A stretch of DNA of 64,000 bases from Ciona intestinalis (taxonomy: Eukaryota > Chordata > Ascidiacea > Phlebobranchia > Cionidae): the NCBI RefSeq assembly GCF_000224145.3, contig NW_004190863.1, forward strand, positions 150,672 through 214,671, given 5' to 3'. This document shows positions 1-12,600 of this stretch, one piece after another. The notes under the pieces were generated by a model. It ran no database searches. It had not been told where the DNA came from and was given only the letters and a program-made list of their open reading frames with translations. Both the position numbers and the translations under genes were made by a program. How positions within the stretch are numbered: the first letter of the stretch is position 1; every line of letters starts with the position of its first letter.

Positions 1-226
1 CGATTTTAACTGTAGCGGGTATAACTTGCTGTGTAAAAGAGGCAGTTTATGCGCAAAATTATCAAGGTAAGGATAATTAGCTGATGCGAGGCAATTTGAC
101 CAATCAGCCTCGAGGATTGGATAGCGCCCTGATTGTGACGTAACAAATTAAGTTCACAATGATTCACGACGTTTTTATAGTACCAGCGGGTATAAATGTG
201 AAGAATTATTTTAAAATTCATGAATT

Positions 227-419
227 TATATAGTAGGGTAAAGGAGATGGAACACCTTTTTGTTCTATTTTTTGTCTCATTTGGTAGTAAACAAAAAAAT
301 TAAAGATTTATAAAACTGTATCCTCACGACTCTCATATACCGTTGTTAATTGTTTAAAACACAATCAACATATTTGAATATTAGGCGTCCTATATATCTT
401 TACCCCCGAGTACTATATG
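227..419. repeat. Small inverted-repeat element (family 1), upstream of the tRNA
   Basis: It begins TATAGTAGGGTAAAGGAGAT and ends with an inverted match, TTTACCCCCGAGTACTATAT. The middle has the family core, including the stretch near TTGTTAATTGTTTAAAACAC. Roughly 190 bp, non-coding, with TA at both outer edges. It looks like a MITE (a non-autonomous DNA transposon). Confidence 0.75.
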
Positions 420-627
420 TTTTGTTTTGATTTCGTTATGAGGTTAAAGACTAAATGAAATATTTAGGAATATATATTTACAGTAAAATCATGACAAAGA
501 ATAACAACATTAACTGTTTGACGAAAAATAATATATATAGTTATTATATTTACCAAAACGCCGCACATAGTCAACGGCCCTACGCGATCAGTTATATAGT
601 AGCATGTTTCAAAGCTGGAACGCGTAG

Positions 628-699
628 TCCTCGTTAGTATAGTGGTGAGTATCCCCGCCTGTCACGCGGGAGACCGGGGTTCGATTCCCCGACGGGGAG
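628..699 (+). tRNA. tRNA-Asp (anticodon GTC)
   Basis: A 72-nt cloverleaf can be drawn by eye. The 7-bp acceptor stem TCCTCGT pairs with ACGGGGA (one T-G pair). The anticodon stem CCCGC/GCGGG encloses the loop CTGTCAC with anticodon GTC at 661-663. The T arm carries the canonical GGTTCGATTCC B-box, and the D arm holds the A-box-like TTAGTATAGTGG. The discriminator base is G at 699. There is no intron and CCA is not encoded, as expected for a eukaryotic nuclear tRNA. It stands alone, flanked on both sides by small inverted-repeat elements. Confidence 0.96.
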
Positions 700-836
700 A
701 CGTTTTTAATCTTTTTCGTTTTAATATCAGATCCATCTTTTTTAAATCGATTATTTCTTGTGTTTTATGTTATATAAATTATGTCATTAACATTCCCGAT
801 TTTTTGTGTTTGGTGCAAACAGATCTAATAACAATA

Positions 837-1032
837 ATATAGTACAGAGGGGAAGATGGTACACCATTTTACTTTATTTCTTGTCGCATTTGGTAGTAAA
901 AAAAAAAAACTCAAAGAATTATAGATTCGTATTTTTACGACTCCCATAGACCGTTGTTAATTGTTTAAAACACGATCAGGATATTTAAAAAATGATGTGC
1001 TAAAGTGTCCCATCTTTCCCCACCCTATTATG
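837..1032. repeat. Small inverted-repeat element (family 1)
   Basis: Nearly full-length copy downstream of the tRNA. It opens TATAGTACAGAGGGGAAGATGG and closes with GTCCCATCTTTCCCCACCC followed by TATTATGATA. The internal core is present, with a run of A's replacing part of the usual AAACAAAGAA segment. Confidence 0.78.
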
Positions 1033-1189
1033 ATATTGGAAATACAGGGAGATATAAACCCACTTTAAAGCAGTAATTGTTCTACAAAGAGGACCATGTT
1101 ATAAGTCTACAAAATTGTTTTTATCGGTTGCAGTTTAATTTTATCTCGGTAGCATAGCACTAGCAGTTTGAATAAATATTGAAAATTAA

Positions 1190-1440
1190 CTTAAAAGTAG
1201 TAACGCTGCTATCGTTGTAGGCCTATGTGTCCTCGAACAAGACACTTAACGGCATTGCTCCAATCCAGTGGTCACTAATGGGTTTTGCAAATTATCAGCC
1301 ATACAAAAAAAAATTTAAAAATAATCCCAAACTAACATACACGGTAACTCGTAAGCTGACACAAAGTGTATGAATACCAGTGGTTTAACGACTGTCGTTT
1401 TCCCGCTACGCGAGGATAAAGCAAGTAACATTCACTCAAT
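1190..1440 (+). repeat. SINE-like dispersed repeat, 5'-truncated
   Basis: It shares long segments with at least ten other places in the window: a GTGTCCT..AAGACACTTAACGG block, a block around CAATCCAGTGGTCACTAATG, then GACACAAAGTGTATG and CGCTACGCGAGGATAAA, ending in ATTCA repeats. The tRNA-like head seen in the copy at 11795 is missing here. Confidence 0.6.
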
Positions 1441-1967
1441 CATTCATAAGTCACCAACTTTTATAATTTTAAATATACACAACAGAATATTAACTTTCAC
1501 CTGGAAAACTTCATTAACACAACGCAGATGTGGTGCAGGGAAATAAAAGGGATTAAAAACCAACTTTAGAATTTGTGGGGTTAACAATTTTTAAAACGGT
1601 TTAATGCAAAAGGAAGAAGTGATACTTTGTATAGATATGATACCACTACAAACTAATCAATCTCAATCAGTTAAGTTATTCCAACTATAAAATCTGAAAT
1701 GTGCGTGTAGTACCTATAATGAAACGGAAGACTACAACAAAAATATTGGTAAAAAGAACTTCATAAAACTGTAAGAGGCAAAATTATTATGCGTATTCAG
1801 TAACCACGAATGGTAGTCACTTTTAGCATAAGATGTGAAGGTAAAACATTACTTTATATAGACAAATTCAGAATTAAAAATGCGCTAAAAATTACCCTTT
1901 TATCTTCGTGTATGGGATCATGTATCAACCACATATTCGATATTGTCAGCATAAAAATCCAGAATTT

Positions 1968-2162
1968 ATATATAGTAGGGTGGGAGATAGAACAACTTTT
2001 CATTCTATTTTCTCATCTCATTTGGTGGTAAACACAGAACATTCAAAGAATATTAAAACCGTATCCTCATGACTCCCATAAACTGTTGTTAATTGTTTTA
2101 AAACACGATCAAGATATTATGTGCTAAAGCTGTCCCCTCTTCCCCCCACCTTACTATAATAT
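1968..2162. repeat. Small inverted-repeat element (family 1), 3' of sulfite oxidase
   Basis: It begins TATATAGTAGGGTGGGAGAT and ends CTTCCCCCCACCTTACTATA. It lies about 110 bp beyond the sulfite oxidase stop codon, so it may fall in or near that gene's 3' UTR. Confidence 0.78.
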
Positions 2163-2274
2163 AATAATAATTGGGTCCTGCAGAAAAATTGAGTCAGATA
2201 TGAATAAAATACAAAAGAAGATAGTAGTATTTTACAACTCGTAAGTGGAACTTAAATTAAAAAGTTATTTCTCT

Positions 2275-5200
2275 TCATTCGTCCTCGTCAGCAACAGTCA
2301 CCTTAACCCGGTGCCAAGCGTTTCTGAAATAAAAACAAACAATGTCAAAGTTAAAAAAAACAATATTTTAAACAGAAAAGGTAACTTACGTTAAAAATCC
2401 ACGCAAATTCCAGATTGGACCAATCCATTCTGGCTGGCAGTTGTAAGATGAATCGATTGCCTGAATTTGAAATAAATATTTAACATCACAAAAAAGCGGA
2501 TTAAAATAATGGTTTGGGTGTTGTTTCATTATAATAGTAAGAGAATGTTTTGTTTCTGCATTCAAAGCTCGAAAATGCTGTTTGATTCTATCTTCTAGCT
2601 TTGCAACATTTTTTGTCTGTTATCAATATCGCTGCTATGTAATTGTGTAAGTGCTATTATGTTTCACTATGATACTGTCTGTGTATCTGCATGACTATTT
2701 TGTTCTATGTGAATGGGGACATGCCATGGGACCTAAGATTTAGACCAGAGTTGACCCATTACCTCAACATCCAGGGTGTTACCTCTTTTTCTGTATGACA
2801 AGGAATTGGTACATCCAACTACATTGCAAAAGCAATTAACCTGTTTAGGACCAAATGGTAGCAGTATCGAGCATTGAACCCCTTACCCTTTAGTTTCAGG
2901 CCCATGAAACTGTTCTACTACACCTGAGATCTGATTTTTTAGGCAAACTCTTCACTTCATGTAAAAAAAGTTAACCAGTATCTTTCATACCCATTTTGAT
3001 ATTTTCTCTTCAACAAAAAAAATAACAGAAACACAACTCCAATAAACTACATGACTTACTTTGCACGTTATTTCTGTTTGGCCAGTTTTAACTGGAACCT
3101 CAGCCCTCCATAATGTCCACGACCAACAGTGAGACGAATCATCAGCATTTGGTTCATCCTTGGTCAAAGTAGCTTCCTAGATAATGGATGTAAAATGCTT
3201 TATTCTTGAGTGGCCTTATATGTTACTTTGTGGCCTAATTGTGAGGGAATATTTTTGGGGACTTTTTAATTTTTGTTATGTGTGGCTACATTTTATATAC
3301 ACATACTATTCTATTTGGGTGGGCCCCACAGTGTCACATGCCATGTGACCTAGGATTTTTGCCAGATTTGACCCATACCCCAACGCCCATCTATATTCAC
3401 TCACCTTCCATGTTTTACCCCCATCCGGAGATACGTCGACCCTGATAATGTCGCGACCCCCGCCACTCCAAGCATAACCTTTGACCTCTACCATGCCATC
3501 CTCTGGGTCAACAATGGTGTTTGCTTTGGGAACGGAAATGGCGGATATTACAGGCATTTCCTGAACAACAATAAAAGCAAATAAAATCTCACAGAAAAGT
3601 TTAAACATTTTAGTTTAATATTTAATGATACTTTTGTACTGTTAAGTGTCATTTATCCTGAAAAATGGAACTGGTATAGGACGATAAAATGTCTGTATAC
3701 AAATAAATGCTCAAATAGGATTGTGTCATCAAAAAATGAGTAGCGGTATAATGTATGAAACAAAACACCCGTGTAAAAGTACTGTCCTTTTCCCATCATG
3801 CGAGGGTTAATAAGTTACATTTCTTTCTTTTTCTTTTAAGCGCTATTTAATACAACAGTATATCTATTTAATGCACCAGTATTTTCAATGTGTTTTAGGT
3901 TTCAAATGTCAGAAAGAAACATTTTATATTTTAATCCCAATTACTTGAATAGATGGCGTATTTTTGTAGTCTGCTGTTTCAAACGTTGTATTTGGTGAGA
4001 AACCTTTATAATCATTCATCTGCCAGTGAGAAGTGCTTTCTTCTGCCCCAACGGTAACGTGACTTAACCATTTAACATTACGTGCCCCTACATAACCAGG
4101 TACAATTGCTCTTACTGGATATCCATGGTCTCTGTTGAAAAAAAAGGACACCTTTAGCTCATATTTCCAAATATCCTGATCATGTTTTAAACAATTAACA
4201 ACGGTATATGTGAGTCCTGAGGATACCGCTTTATAATTCTTTGAATGTTCTTTGTTTACTACCAAATGGAGTGAGAAATAGAAGGGAGGCCATCTTTCCC
4301 AACCATACCATACATTTATTAAAATTGGGTGTAGGCATGGTTTTAGGTGTTTAAAACTGCTTTTAAATATTCTGTTACTTCTGCTACCAGGCATAATGTA
4401 AATAATCTTTTAGCAGCTCGTCTGGTATAAAAAAAAACGTCTTGTATTTCCGACGCTTTATCCTCAATCGGCCAAGACCAAAATTTGTTAAAAAAGATAG
4501 CACTGCCATCCAGAAAGACTGCAAAAAATATGACAGACTAAAACGTCGGAGATACACTATAATTATAAATATTAAAAGGTTATTCAAAAAATCCCATAAG
4601 AAATACCTTGGAATATCCACCCCATTCATTTTGTAAGCAAGAATTACATCTCCATCAGGACTCATTACTTTTTGCTTTGGTATGGAAGCTCCGTATGATG
4701 TGTTAGTAACATCTTCATCATTTCCATTGAAATGAATATGTTTAATTGCCTTATCTTCCACATCATAACCAGCGTGAAGCAGAATGTCTCTTACTCTGTT
4801 AACAGTAAAAAAAAAAAAATAGTTATTTCTTAGGCTTAGAAAACAATTTTTTTTATATCTTTTTGAAATAAAAATTATATCTCTTCAAAAAAAATACATT
4901 TTATGTATATATTTCTTCCAAAAAACAATTATATATTTATGCAGAAAAAAAAAAATATTTAATTTCTTTAAAAAAATGTTTCATATATCTTCAAACCGAT
5001 ATTAAAGATCATATTATTAAAAAAAAACAAAGAGAAGGAAATCAACAGCAAAACAACAGTTGTTAAAACAGGCTATGTCGCTATAAATAAAAAGTGTGGG
5101 AAAAAGTGTGGGAAAAAGTGTTGGTTAAAAATCTGGCTGTTGCAGCCAAGTTAAAAACTGATGTTTAATGTTTATATATTATAATTACCTTTGAAGTTAC

Positions 5201-8200
5201 ATATGTAATAACTTGTAAACAAACACAAGGTGTGTTAAACAAAACACCCATGTTACAAGAAATGTCAGAGTATTTTGAATGTGTTTTTAGTCATTTCGTT
5301 AATCATATTAAATTATTTTACACAAATTTTAAAAATAGTTCGAATCGTAGTTAAAAAATGGTCTTGTCATAAAATAAAGTAAATAGTAACAAAAATTGAT
5401 ATAAACATGTGGACATGAGTGACATGATATGTATTTATCATGTAAGAGTCGATATTACTCTATTCCGATAAAGCTGATTGAAAAATAAAAAAGGGAATTA
5501 ACTTGTTCAATATTAGTACTGTTTAAGTAAAAAGCAGAGTAAATATCGATCATCTGTTTGCATAGCACACAATAGGAGTGTGGTCAAACATGTTGGAACG
5601 AATATGCAAACACATTTAATTGTTTCAGACAACACCTTCAACAAGTTAAAGTGTTTGATCAGATCAAACAGGTGTGATATCATGGTTGAGTTTTATTGAT
5701 TTTGATATACAGTATCCTCTTACATTAACTTGGGAATTAAAAATGTCTGTTTTATTGCATAGGCTCATCTGACTATGTAAACATGATGTTAAACTGATTA
5801 GGATTTTTAGAAAAATGTAAAATTAAACTAAAATAATATAAAGAAACTACAAATTTTTTAAAATAAAAATACATAGTATTGTGGGGTAAGATGGGATACA
5901 GTTAGCACCTAAATTCCATATTTACTAATCATGTTTTAGACAATTAAAAATGTTTGTTTTTAAGAGTTGCCTAAATCTGTAAATATTCTTTGTTTACTAC
6001 TAAATGGTACAGTAAATAAAAAACATGTTCCATATTACCCCACCCTACTATACAGTGTACATAAATACCTGACTCCTGTCCACCGAGCCGTACCAATAGC
6101 ACACGGGCCCCAACTTAAACCTTTTACAGTTTTGAATTCAGACATCTCCTCACGACGGTTGCCAGCGCATTGAATTGTTGTTGTTATGGTAACCGGCTTG
6201 AACTTGGTTTTAAGATCATTCAAACTAAACTCCAGATGAGTGTCACCTACGTCCACTTTTAACCTATCATACGAAATGTTTTAGTGTTAGTTTGCACAGT
6301 AAAAAAAGGATCATGTAGAATTATATGTCATATGAACAAGGGTTGAATGCAACACAATTAATATTTTGCAATACATAAACTATTATCATTATCAATGCAA
6401 AATTTGTATCTTGTCAAATGCTAACAGGTTAAAAAACAATGCAGTTTTGTTTTGGATGAGGTAACATATGGACATTTTAAAACATTAAAAAAAACAAGGT
6501 ACCATTTTATGCCGACGAAAGCATGAACATTTTTTCCTGTCACATTATTAGCTCTTATTTGGGAAATAGACTGATCATTACATTTACACTATCACTTGTG
6601 TATAGTGTTTATTTGGCTATGCATACTGATATGTAAAATTTGCAAAGTTAAATAATTCTCAAAGCTATATATGTTTACCTGTACGTTTCAGGATCAATGT
6701 CGGGTACAGGAAGATGGTTACGAACATAGAATAAATCATTAGGTGTGATGTAGGAATCTGTAAGTAACTCAAGTGGGGGTTCTGCATTGAAAGGCTTTTT
6801 TGAATTGATTCGAAATACTGGGAGGCGTGCGGGTTCTTTTGCGAAAGGGTCATTCAAGTCAATAGGTTTCTGAAAAATTTCAATAAAAAAAAAATTGTTA
6901 AAAAATTTAGTAAAAAATATTTGTTATAAAAAATTAGTAAAAAAATATTTTAGTAAAAAAATGTTGGAATATGCAGGTTTATGCAAAACTAAAATATAAA
7001 ATTAACAATGATTATTAGATATGAAAAGGCAAATCCGGCCTAAATTCTAGTTTCTCAAGGACTTCACCCATATAGAATAAAAGATTTTTAAATGAATATA
7101 TGTTATATATATATTTTATAACAGAAAATCACAAATCAATGTTTAACTTTGCATGATTCATCTATATAAAAACTTGTAACAACATGCCTGGTCCTCTGGA
7201 GATAGAATGCCAATTTTATATTGCTCTAGTATTTCCAAAACCTCTTCGGATTTATGTACAGCATACATGTTCCAAAATGGATCAATTGGCCCCCCTGAAG
7301 CTAATAAGATCTTTTCCCCTGTGATAAAATTGATATATTTACTCCCTTTTAGAAGGAAAACAATCTATATAACGTTTTTAATACATAACAAATTTAGTTA
7401 CATTTTGATAAATCTATAACACATTTGTTTAAATTTTGATAAAAAACGAAGCGATTCAATAAAAAAATGATATAGGTTTATTTGCATAGTTAAATACTTT
7501 GATTAAAATATCCTACTTACTTTAAAATATAACACACTTGATAAAAAACTATTATTCTATTTTGATTTGTCATTCTTACCTCCTGGGTGTGAGTCTACGA
7601 ACTCTGTGATGTCATAAACACCATCTTTATAAGATACCCATATGCCATTGTCTTTTGTTGTGTGTTTCATAATCTCTTGTGATGAATAGACTGGGAATGA
7701 CTAAAACACACACAAAAAAACAATATTAAAAAAATACACATTTTTATTTATCTCTTCGAAAACAATAGCGAAGATCATAGTCTTTAAAAAAACGAATAGA
7801 ACAACAGCAAAAACAACAGTTGTTAAAACACGCTGGGTAAAATGTGTGGGAAAGAGTGTCAATTAAAAATGGCTGTTGCACATAAAATGAAAACAAGCAA
7901 AGTGCCACATCACTAAGAAAGGTCAATCGGTAATGTTGATATTTGTTTAAGGTAAATGGAAATGTAAGAAGTACCGGCTACCGAACTAAACAAACACTTA
8001 ACATGCTCTGTGCAAATATAAGTGATTGACAACGGACAAATCAAATATCCTAGACACGAATGTGCCAGACTTTTTCGTACTGTTCACAAGAGTTATTAAA
8101 TTAATTAAATAAGAATTAATGACATGTTCCAAGCAACAAAGTAAATGCTAATGTGGTTTATCTCCAAGGACAAAATACTCTGAATGTCAAGTTTACTTTT

Positions 8201-8862
8201 TGTATAAAGTGTCTTATTAATTTGCTGTAATTATAATTAAATTGGGGATGTTATTATTAAGATTAAAACAAACATTTGCTACATTTAATTCTAAACCAAA
8301 AAGCTGTAGAACAAGTAAATTTCTACAATATTCTTTGACAATCACGCACATATAGTATTTTATATAACAAATTTACTAAATCAGTTACAGCTTTAACTGT
8401 GAAATTCTTTTCAATCTGTACTTTATAATTTCAATTTGTTTTCATACTGCCATATACAAACAAATACCTTTGCATTAGCTGTATGCGCTTGCAAGTTTTC
8501 TGATTCTCCATCATTTGCATATTTCTGGTATGAAATATACGCTGCAAGAGAACTAAATGAAGCTCCAGTAAGATACCTGAAGAAGAATATTTTAATTTAC
8601 ACGTTTTCTTCTTGATATATAATTAACACGACCTTATCCGTTTTCTGTTTTTGTTGTTCTGGTGTTCCCATGACCTGCCTTTACTGTAGTAGCGTGAGCA
8701 CACGCATCTGCAGAGTATATTATTTAGTGCAGTTTTAAACTACTGCCTAATATTATGCGTTCCATATTGAATAAAACTGATTTAGTGAAATTGAACTTAC
8801 CGGACAGCACAACATGACGTACTGCTAGAAAGTAATCGAACTGCTTTTGATAATGAAGACAT
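2275..8862 (-). CDS. SUOX: Sulfite oxidase, mitochondrial (12 exons, 525 aa)
   Basis: Oxidises sulfite to sulfate in the mitochondrial intermembrane space, passing electrons from a molybdenum cofactor to a b5 heme and on to cytochrome c. Exons (minus): 8801-8862, 8468-8576, 7580-7700, 7188-7318, 6679-6869, 6069-6263, 4607-4795, 3945-4131, 3405-3560, 3060-3176, 2390-2460, 2275-2323. Phases agree throughout and the protein ends TVADEDE-stop. The start gives a serine/arginine-rich, acid-free presequence ([14 protein letters not shown]). The cytochrome b5 domain has heme ligands in HPGG (~aa 94-97) and AVH (~aa 116-118). The molybdenum domain carries the cofactor-binding Cys (~aa 237) in IQCAGNRR, and RDHGYPVR plus HVTVG. 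The dimerisation domain has GYAWSGGGR and PIWNLRG. Length is near the human 545 aa. Intron 4 uses a GC donor at 7186-7187, because every nearby GT gives a stop. Confidence 0.96.
4142..4315. repeat. Family-1 inverted-repeat element in sulfite oxidase intron 7
   Basis: A degenerate copy in reverse orientation lies ten bases 5' of exon 8, within its intron. It reads GGACACCTTTAGC, then ATCCTGATCATGTTTTAAAC, then TTTGTTTACTACCAAATGG, and closes CCATCTTTCCCAACCATACC. It overlaps the polypyrimidine region of the exon 8 acceptor. Confidence 0.65.
5873..6055. repeat. Family-1 inverted-repeat element in sulfite oxidase intron 6
   Basis: Opens TAGTATTGTGGGGTAAGATGGG and closes CCATATTACCCCACCCTACTA. 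It sits 14 bp downstream of the exon 6 donor, so it occupies almost the start of the intron. Confidence 0.75.
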
Positions 8863-9609
8863 GATTGAAAATCGTGTGCGCTGTCTACGATATACACAGA
8901 TCTACCAGCTCGTTACAAAATGCAGCGTTATGTAACGTTATATAATAGGGGAGTAGTCTGTAACGTCATATAAAATGGGATTAACGCTCCGGACAACCAG
9001 CTTGGCGCATAGCGATAAAACTAAAACCCGTTGCCTATGTACGCGTATATTTTTATGAGCATATAAAAGCCTTGAACTTAGGGTAGGGTATGTCGTTACT
9101 CGCTCTCTCTTGATGCAACCATATATTAGTATCGCCATAACCGCGTATACAAAATTCCACTTTTATTGGGGTAAACGGCCTCAAATTCAGTCATTGAACT
9201 TGTGAATCGAACAGCTATTAAAACTTTAACTGCCGCACTGACATGTACTGGTTTTGTAACAATTTCAAGGTAATAGCTTTGGTAACAAACGTCTGCAATA
9301 TCCAAGCTAGTCTGCCACTGCAGCGTTTTGCAAAACTTTCGTTTTTTTCCCTTTGTGACAAACATGAAACTTAATACCTCCAACAAACGCCAACTAAGCA
9401 AATACTTTAAATTTTGGGAGTGTTTCAAAAAATAACATTGCTACCTTTCACGGAAACATTTGCAGAAGCAAACATTATAAAAACTGTACATAATTTGAAA
9501 GATTGAGACTTACTGCACAGTCTGCCTAACGTGTAAGATCACTGTAATACAAAAAATGACAGAAAATTTAACATTGATTTTGTGAATGAATAAACAAACA
9601 AGTTCTTCA
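8863..9609. other. Spacer between POLD3 3' end and SUOX start
   Basis: About 750 bp holding the sulfite oxidase promoter and 5' UTR and the POLD3 3' flank. There is no clear TATA box close to the sulfite oxidase start. A 100-codon minus-strand open frame at 9126-9428 has no recognisable domain and no splice partners; I do not call it. Confidence 0.5.
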
Positions 9610-12600
9610 CTACTTTTTAGAAAAGAAACCCATTAAAGAGGATTGTTTTGACTTTTTCAGTGATGACTTTTCAGCAACAGGAGAAACTTTTTTTTGAACT
9701 TTAGGTTCATCTGTTTGTTTAGCAACTTTTTTATCATCCGAATCTCTTTTATCGTAATCATTATCACTGCATGCCTCTTCAACCCACTCCTTCTCAGTCA
9801 ACATGGATCCATCGGCATCAACAAATGTCTTTGATTTTAATACCCTGATAAAAGGTTAAGAGATAAATATGATTAATAATTGCTAGAAAAAGAATATCTT
9901 TAGAAGTCAACATATGTTAGGGTAAATTTGTAGGTCAAGATTTATTTTTTAATTGAGGATATATTTATAAGTGGGAATTATTTATGAACGAAGATATATT
10001 TATATTTGTCATTTGTTTTATTTAAATATTCACTTTAATTTAATGTAGATTGATTCATCCAATCTAGTTTTTAAAGCTTACTTATGTAACGTAAGGATTT
10101 ACTACTGATTTACATATACTGCAAGACTGATAAATACTTGTAAAGATTGTAAAAAGCAGCTACAATCTGAAAAACCTAAACAAATATCTAAATCGACTAC
10201 TACTTAAAGTTTACTTATGCGACATAATTTACTTACTATATCATACAAATTTACTTATGAATAGATTTAATATGGTTGTAACACCTAAAGATTGCAAAAA
10301 GCAACTACAATCTGAATAACCTGAACAGATATCTAAATAAATAGACTACTTTTTAAAGTTTTCTTTTGCAACTTAAAGATTTATTTCTAGTGCAATATAT
10401 AGACTTACTCATAAATAGGGATAAATATTGTAACACCTAAAGATTGTAAAGCAACTACAATCTGAATAACCTACACAAATATCTAAATCAAATGTAACAC
10501 AGAAAAAAAAACGGCCACACACCTTCTTTTGCGAGGATTTTTTTCACCAACTTTAATGCAGCTCCTGGAGGGTTTAGGTAAGGGGGGAGGTGATGCTGGG
10601 ATGATGTCAGGACTTCCTTCCTCTTCTTCTTCTTCCATAGCTTCATCCTCACTAGAAGATGAGAATTCCTAACCATAATATTTTAAAGTTAATTTTTGGG
10701 ACAATTTTTTTTAATTAAAAAATTACAATACATATTCGGACATACTAATACAAGTTCTATGATTTCTTTTCAAATTAAAATCCAATTAAATTTTATGTAA
10801 ATATTCTTACAATTATCATGAATTAAAAAGACAGTATTTTACTTTTTATATGTCCTTTTTTTTTAAACAAAAACAATCTAATTTAACTTACAAATGTTCA
10901 TTTGAATTTCCATACATACCATAATTTACAACCACAAAATATTACAGATTAGGACAACTAGTATATTGCAATAAAAAACAATAATACAAACCTGAATTCT
11001 CCTTCTCTTTTTAGCTGGGAGCTCTTCAGAATTTGTTCTGCTTTGTTTTTTTGAGCTAAAACACAAAAAAAGTTTTTATTTTACTTATTTTATTTAAATT
11101 TAGCAAGGGAAAACTGGGGAATACTTACCCAGAATTTTTCTTTATCTTTTGCTTGCTAGTGCTTTTCTTTGACTTTTCTGGTTCAGGTTTCTTTACAATT
11201 TCATTCTGTTCCTGAGAAACAAATTTATTTGTTGCCCATGAAACATTTTTTCATAGTTTTCATCCACTTTTATTTAATTGAGCACAAGAGTTAGGAATTT
11301 TGACAGTGTAAGCTTACATATGGTATATTGTTAGCTATAGTAAATAAAATTATGGACATTAGGTTGTGCCATGTATCCTAATCTAGCCACCATTTCAGAA
11401 CTTCTGAAAATGCCCTGTCTACCCCCCCCCAAAAAAAGAAGTTACATACTTTGTAGCTTGTAGGGGGACACAAGGTGTATGAAACAGAACACCAGTGTTA
11501 CAACAACTGTCATTGCCTTGTCACATGAGGATAAACAGTTACATTTATTCAATTATAAACATTATACACCAAAAATAATGGCAGAAATTACTTGTTCCAC
11601 TTTTACTTTGGGCGATTCAAAATCATCATTAATATCTAAGCTTGGTTCTTCTGCAAGAGGGGGTGTCGCTTCTTTTTTAATTTGTGCACTGGGTTTGGAA
11701 CTTTTGGATTCAGCAAAAAGATCTCCTTTGCCTGGATAGAAAAACCAACGACTACAGAAATGAAACATTTTAAAATAAATAGGATGTCAAAATTCTGTGC
11801 TTTGGCACAGTGGTTAAGTACGCCTTTTAAGTCCAGAGGTTACTGGTTCGAGGCTCGATGCTGCTACCATTGTGGGCGTATGTGTGAAATGTGTCATTGG
11901 GCAAGACATTTAACGGTAATTTCTGCAACCCATATACAATACAAACATTAAAATAAAATTATCAACAAAAGTTTCATAGCTGGTAACTGGTAAGCGAGCA
12001 TAAGGTGTGTGAAACAAAACAACCGTGTTATAACTACTTCCATTGCTGCAGCATGCAAGAATAAATAAAGTAATAAACTACAGTCATTTTTCATATTCTG
12101 CCTATTATCAGTAATGTTTTTTTTTGCAATTTACATACACCTTTAAACATTAAATTAAAGTTAAAACATAAACAACTATAAATCTGTAATAATATACTAT
12201 CTTCACCTTTTGTCATAAAACTTTGCATGTGAGATTTTGACTTTTTGTTGGTTGTTGAAACACTTGGTTTACTCTGAACAGGTTTCTCATTTTTTGTTTG
12301 TTCTAATTACAACACTTAAAATTAGTATAACTAAGCCTGAACTTTATATATAGTATTGTGGGGTAAGATGGGACACTTGACAGATAATATCCAAATATCC
12401 TCATTGTGTTTTAAACAATTAACAACGATCTATGGGAGTCGCAAACTCTTTCATTGTTTACTACCAAATGGGATGGGAAAATAAAATGAAATAAAATTTG
12501 TAACAGAACATGAATATTACTGTAAAACACACAAATTTAAAAGAGTTTTTTAAATTACAATAATAAATATATAGTATTTTATAATAGTTTGTTTAATTTA

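Noticed and set aside
7207-7419. 70-codon plus-strand frame
   Set aside because: Antisense to sulfite oxidase exon 4, whose protein match is unambiguous.
9126-9428. 100-codon minus-strand frame between POLD3 and SUOX
   Set aside because: No recognisable domain, no splice context, and length is within chance for this much AT-rich DNA.
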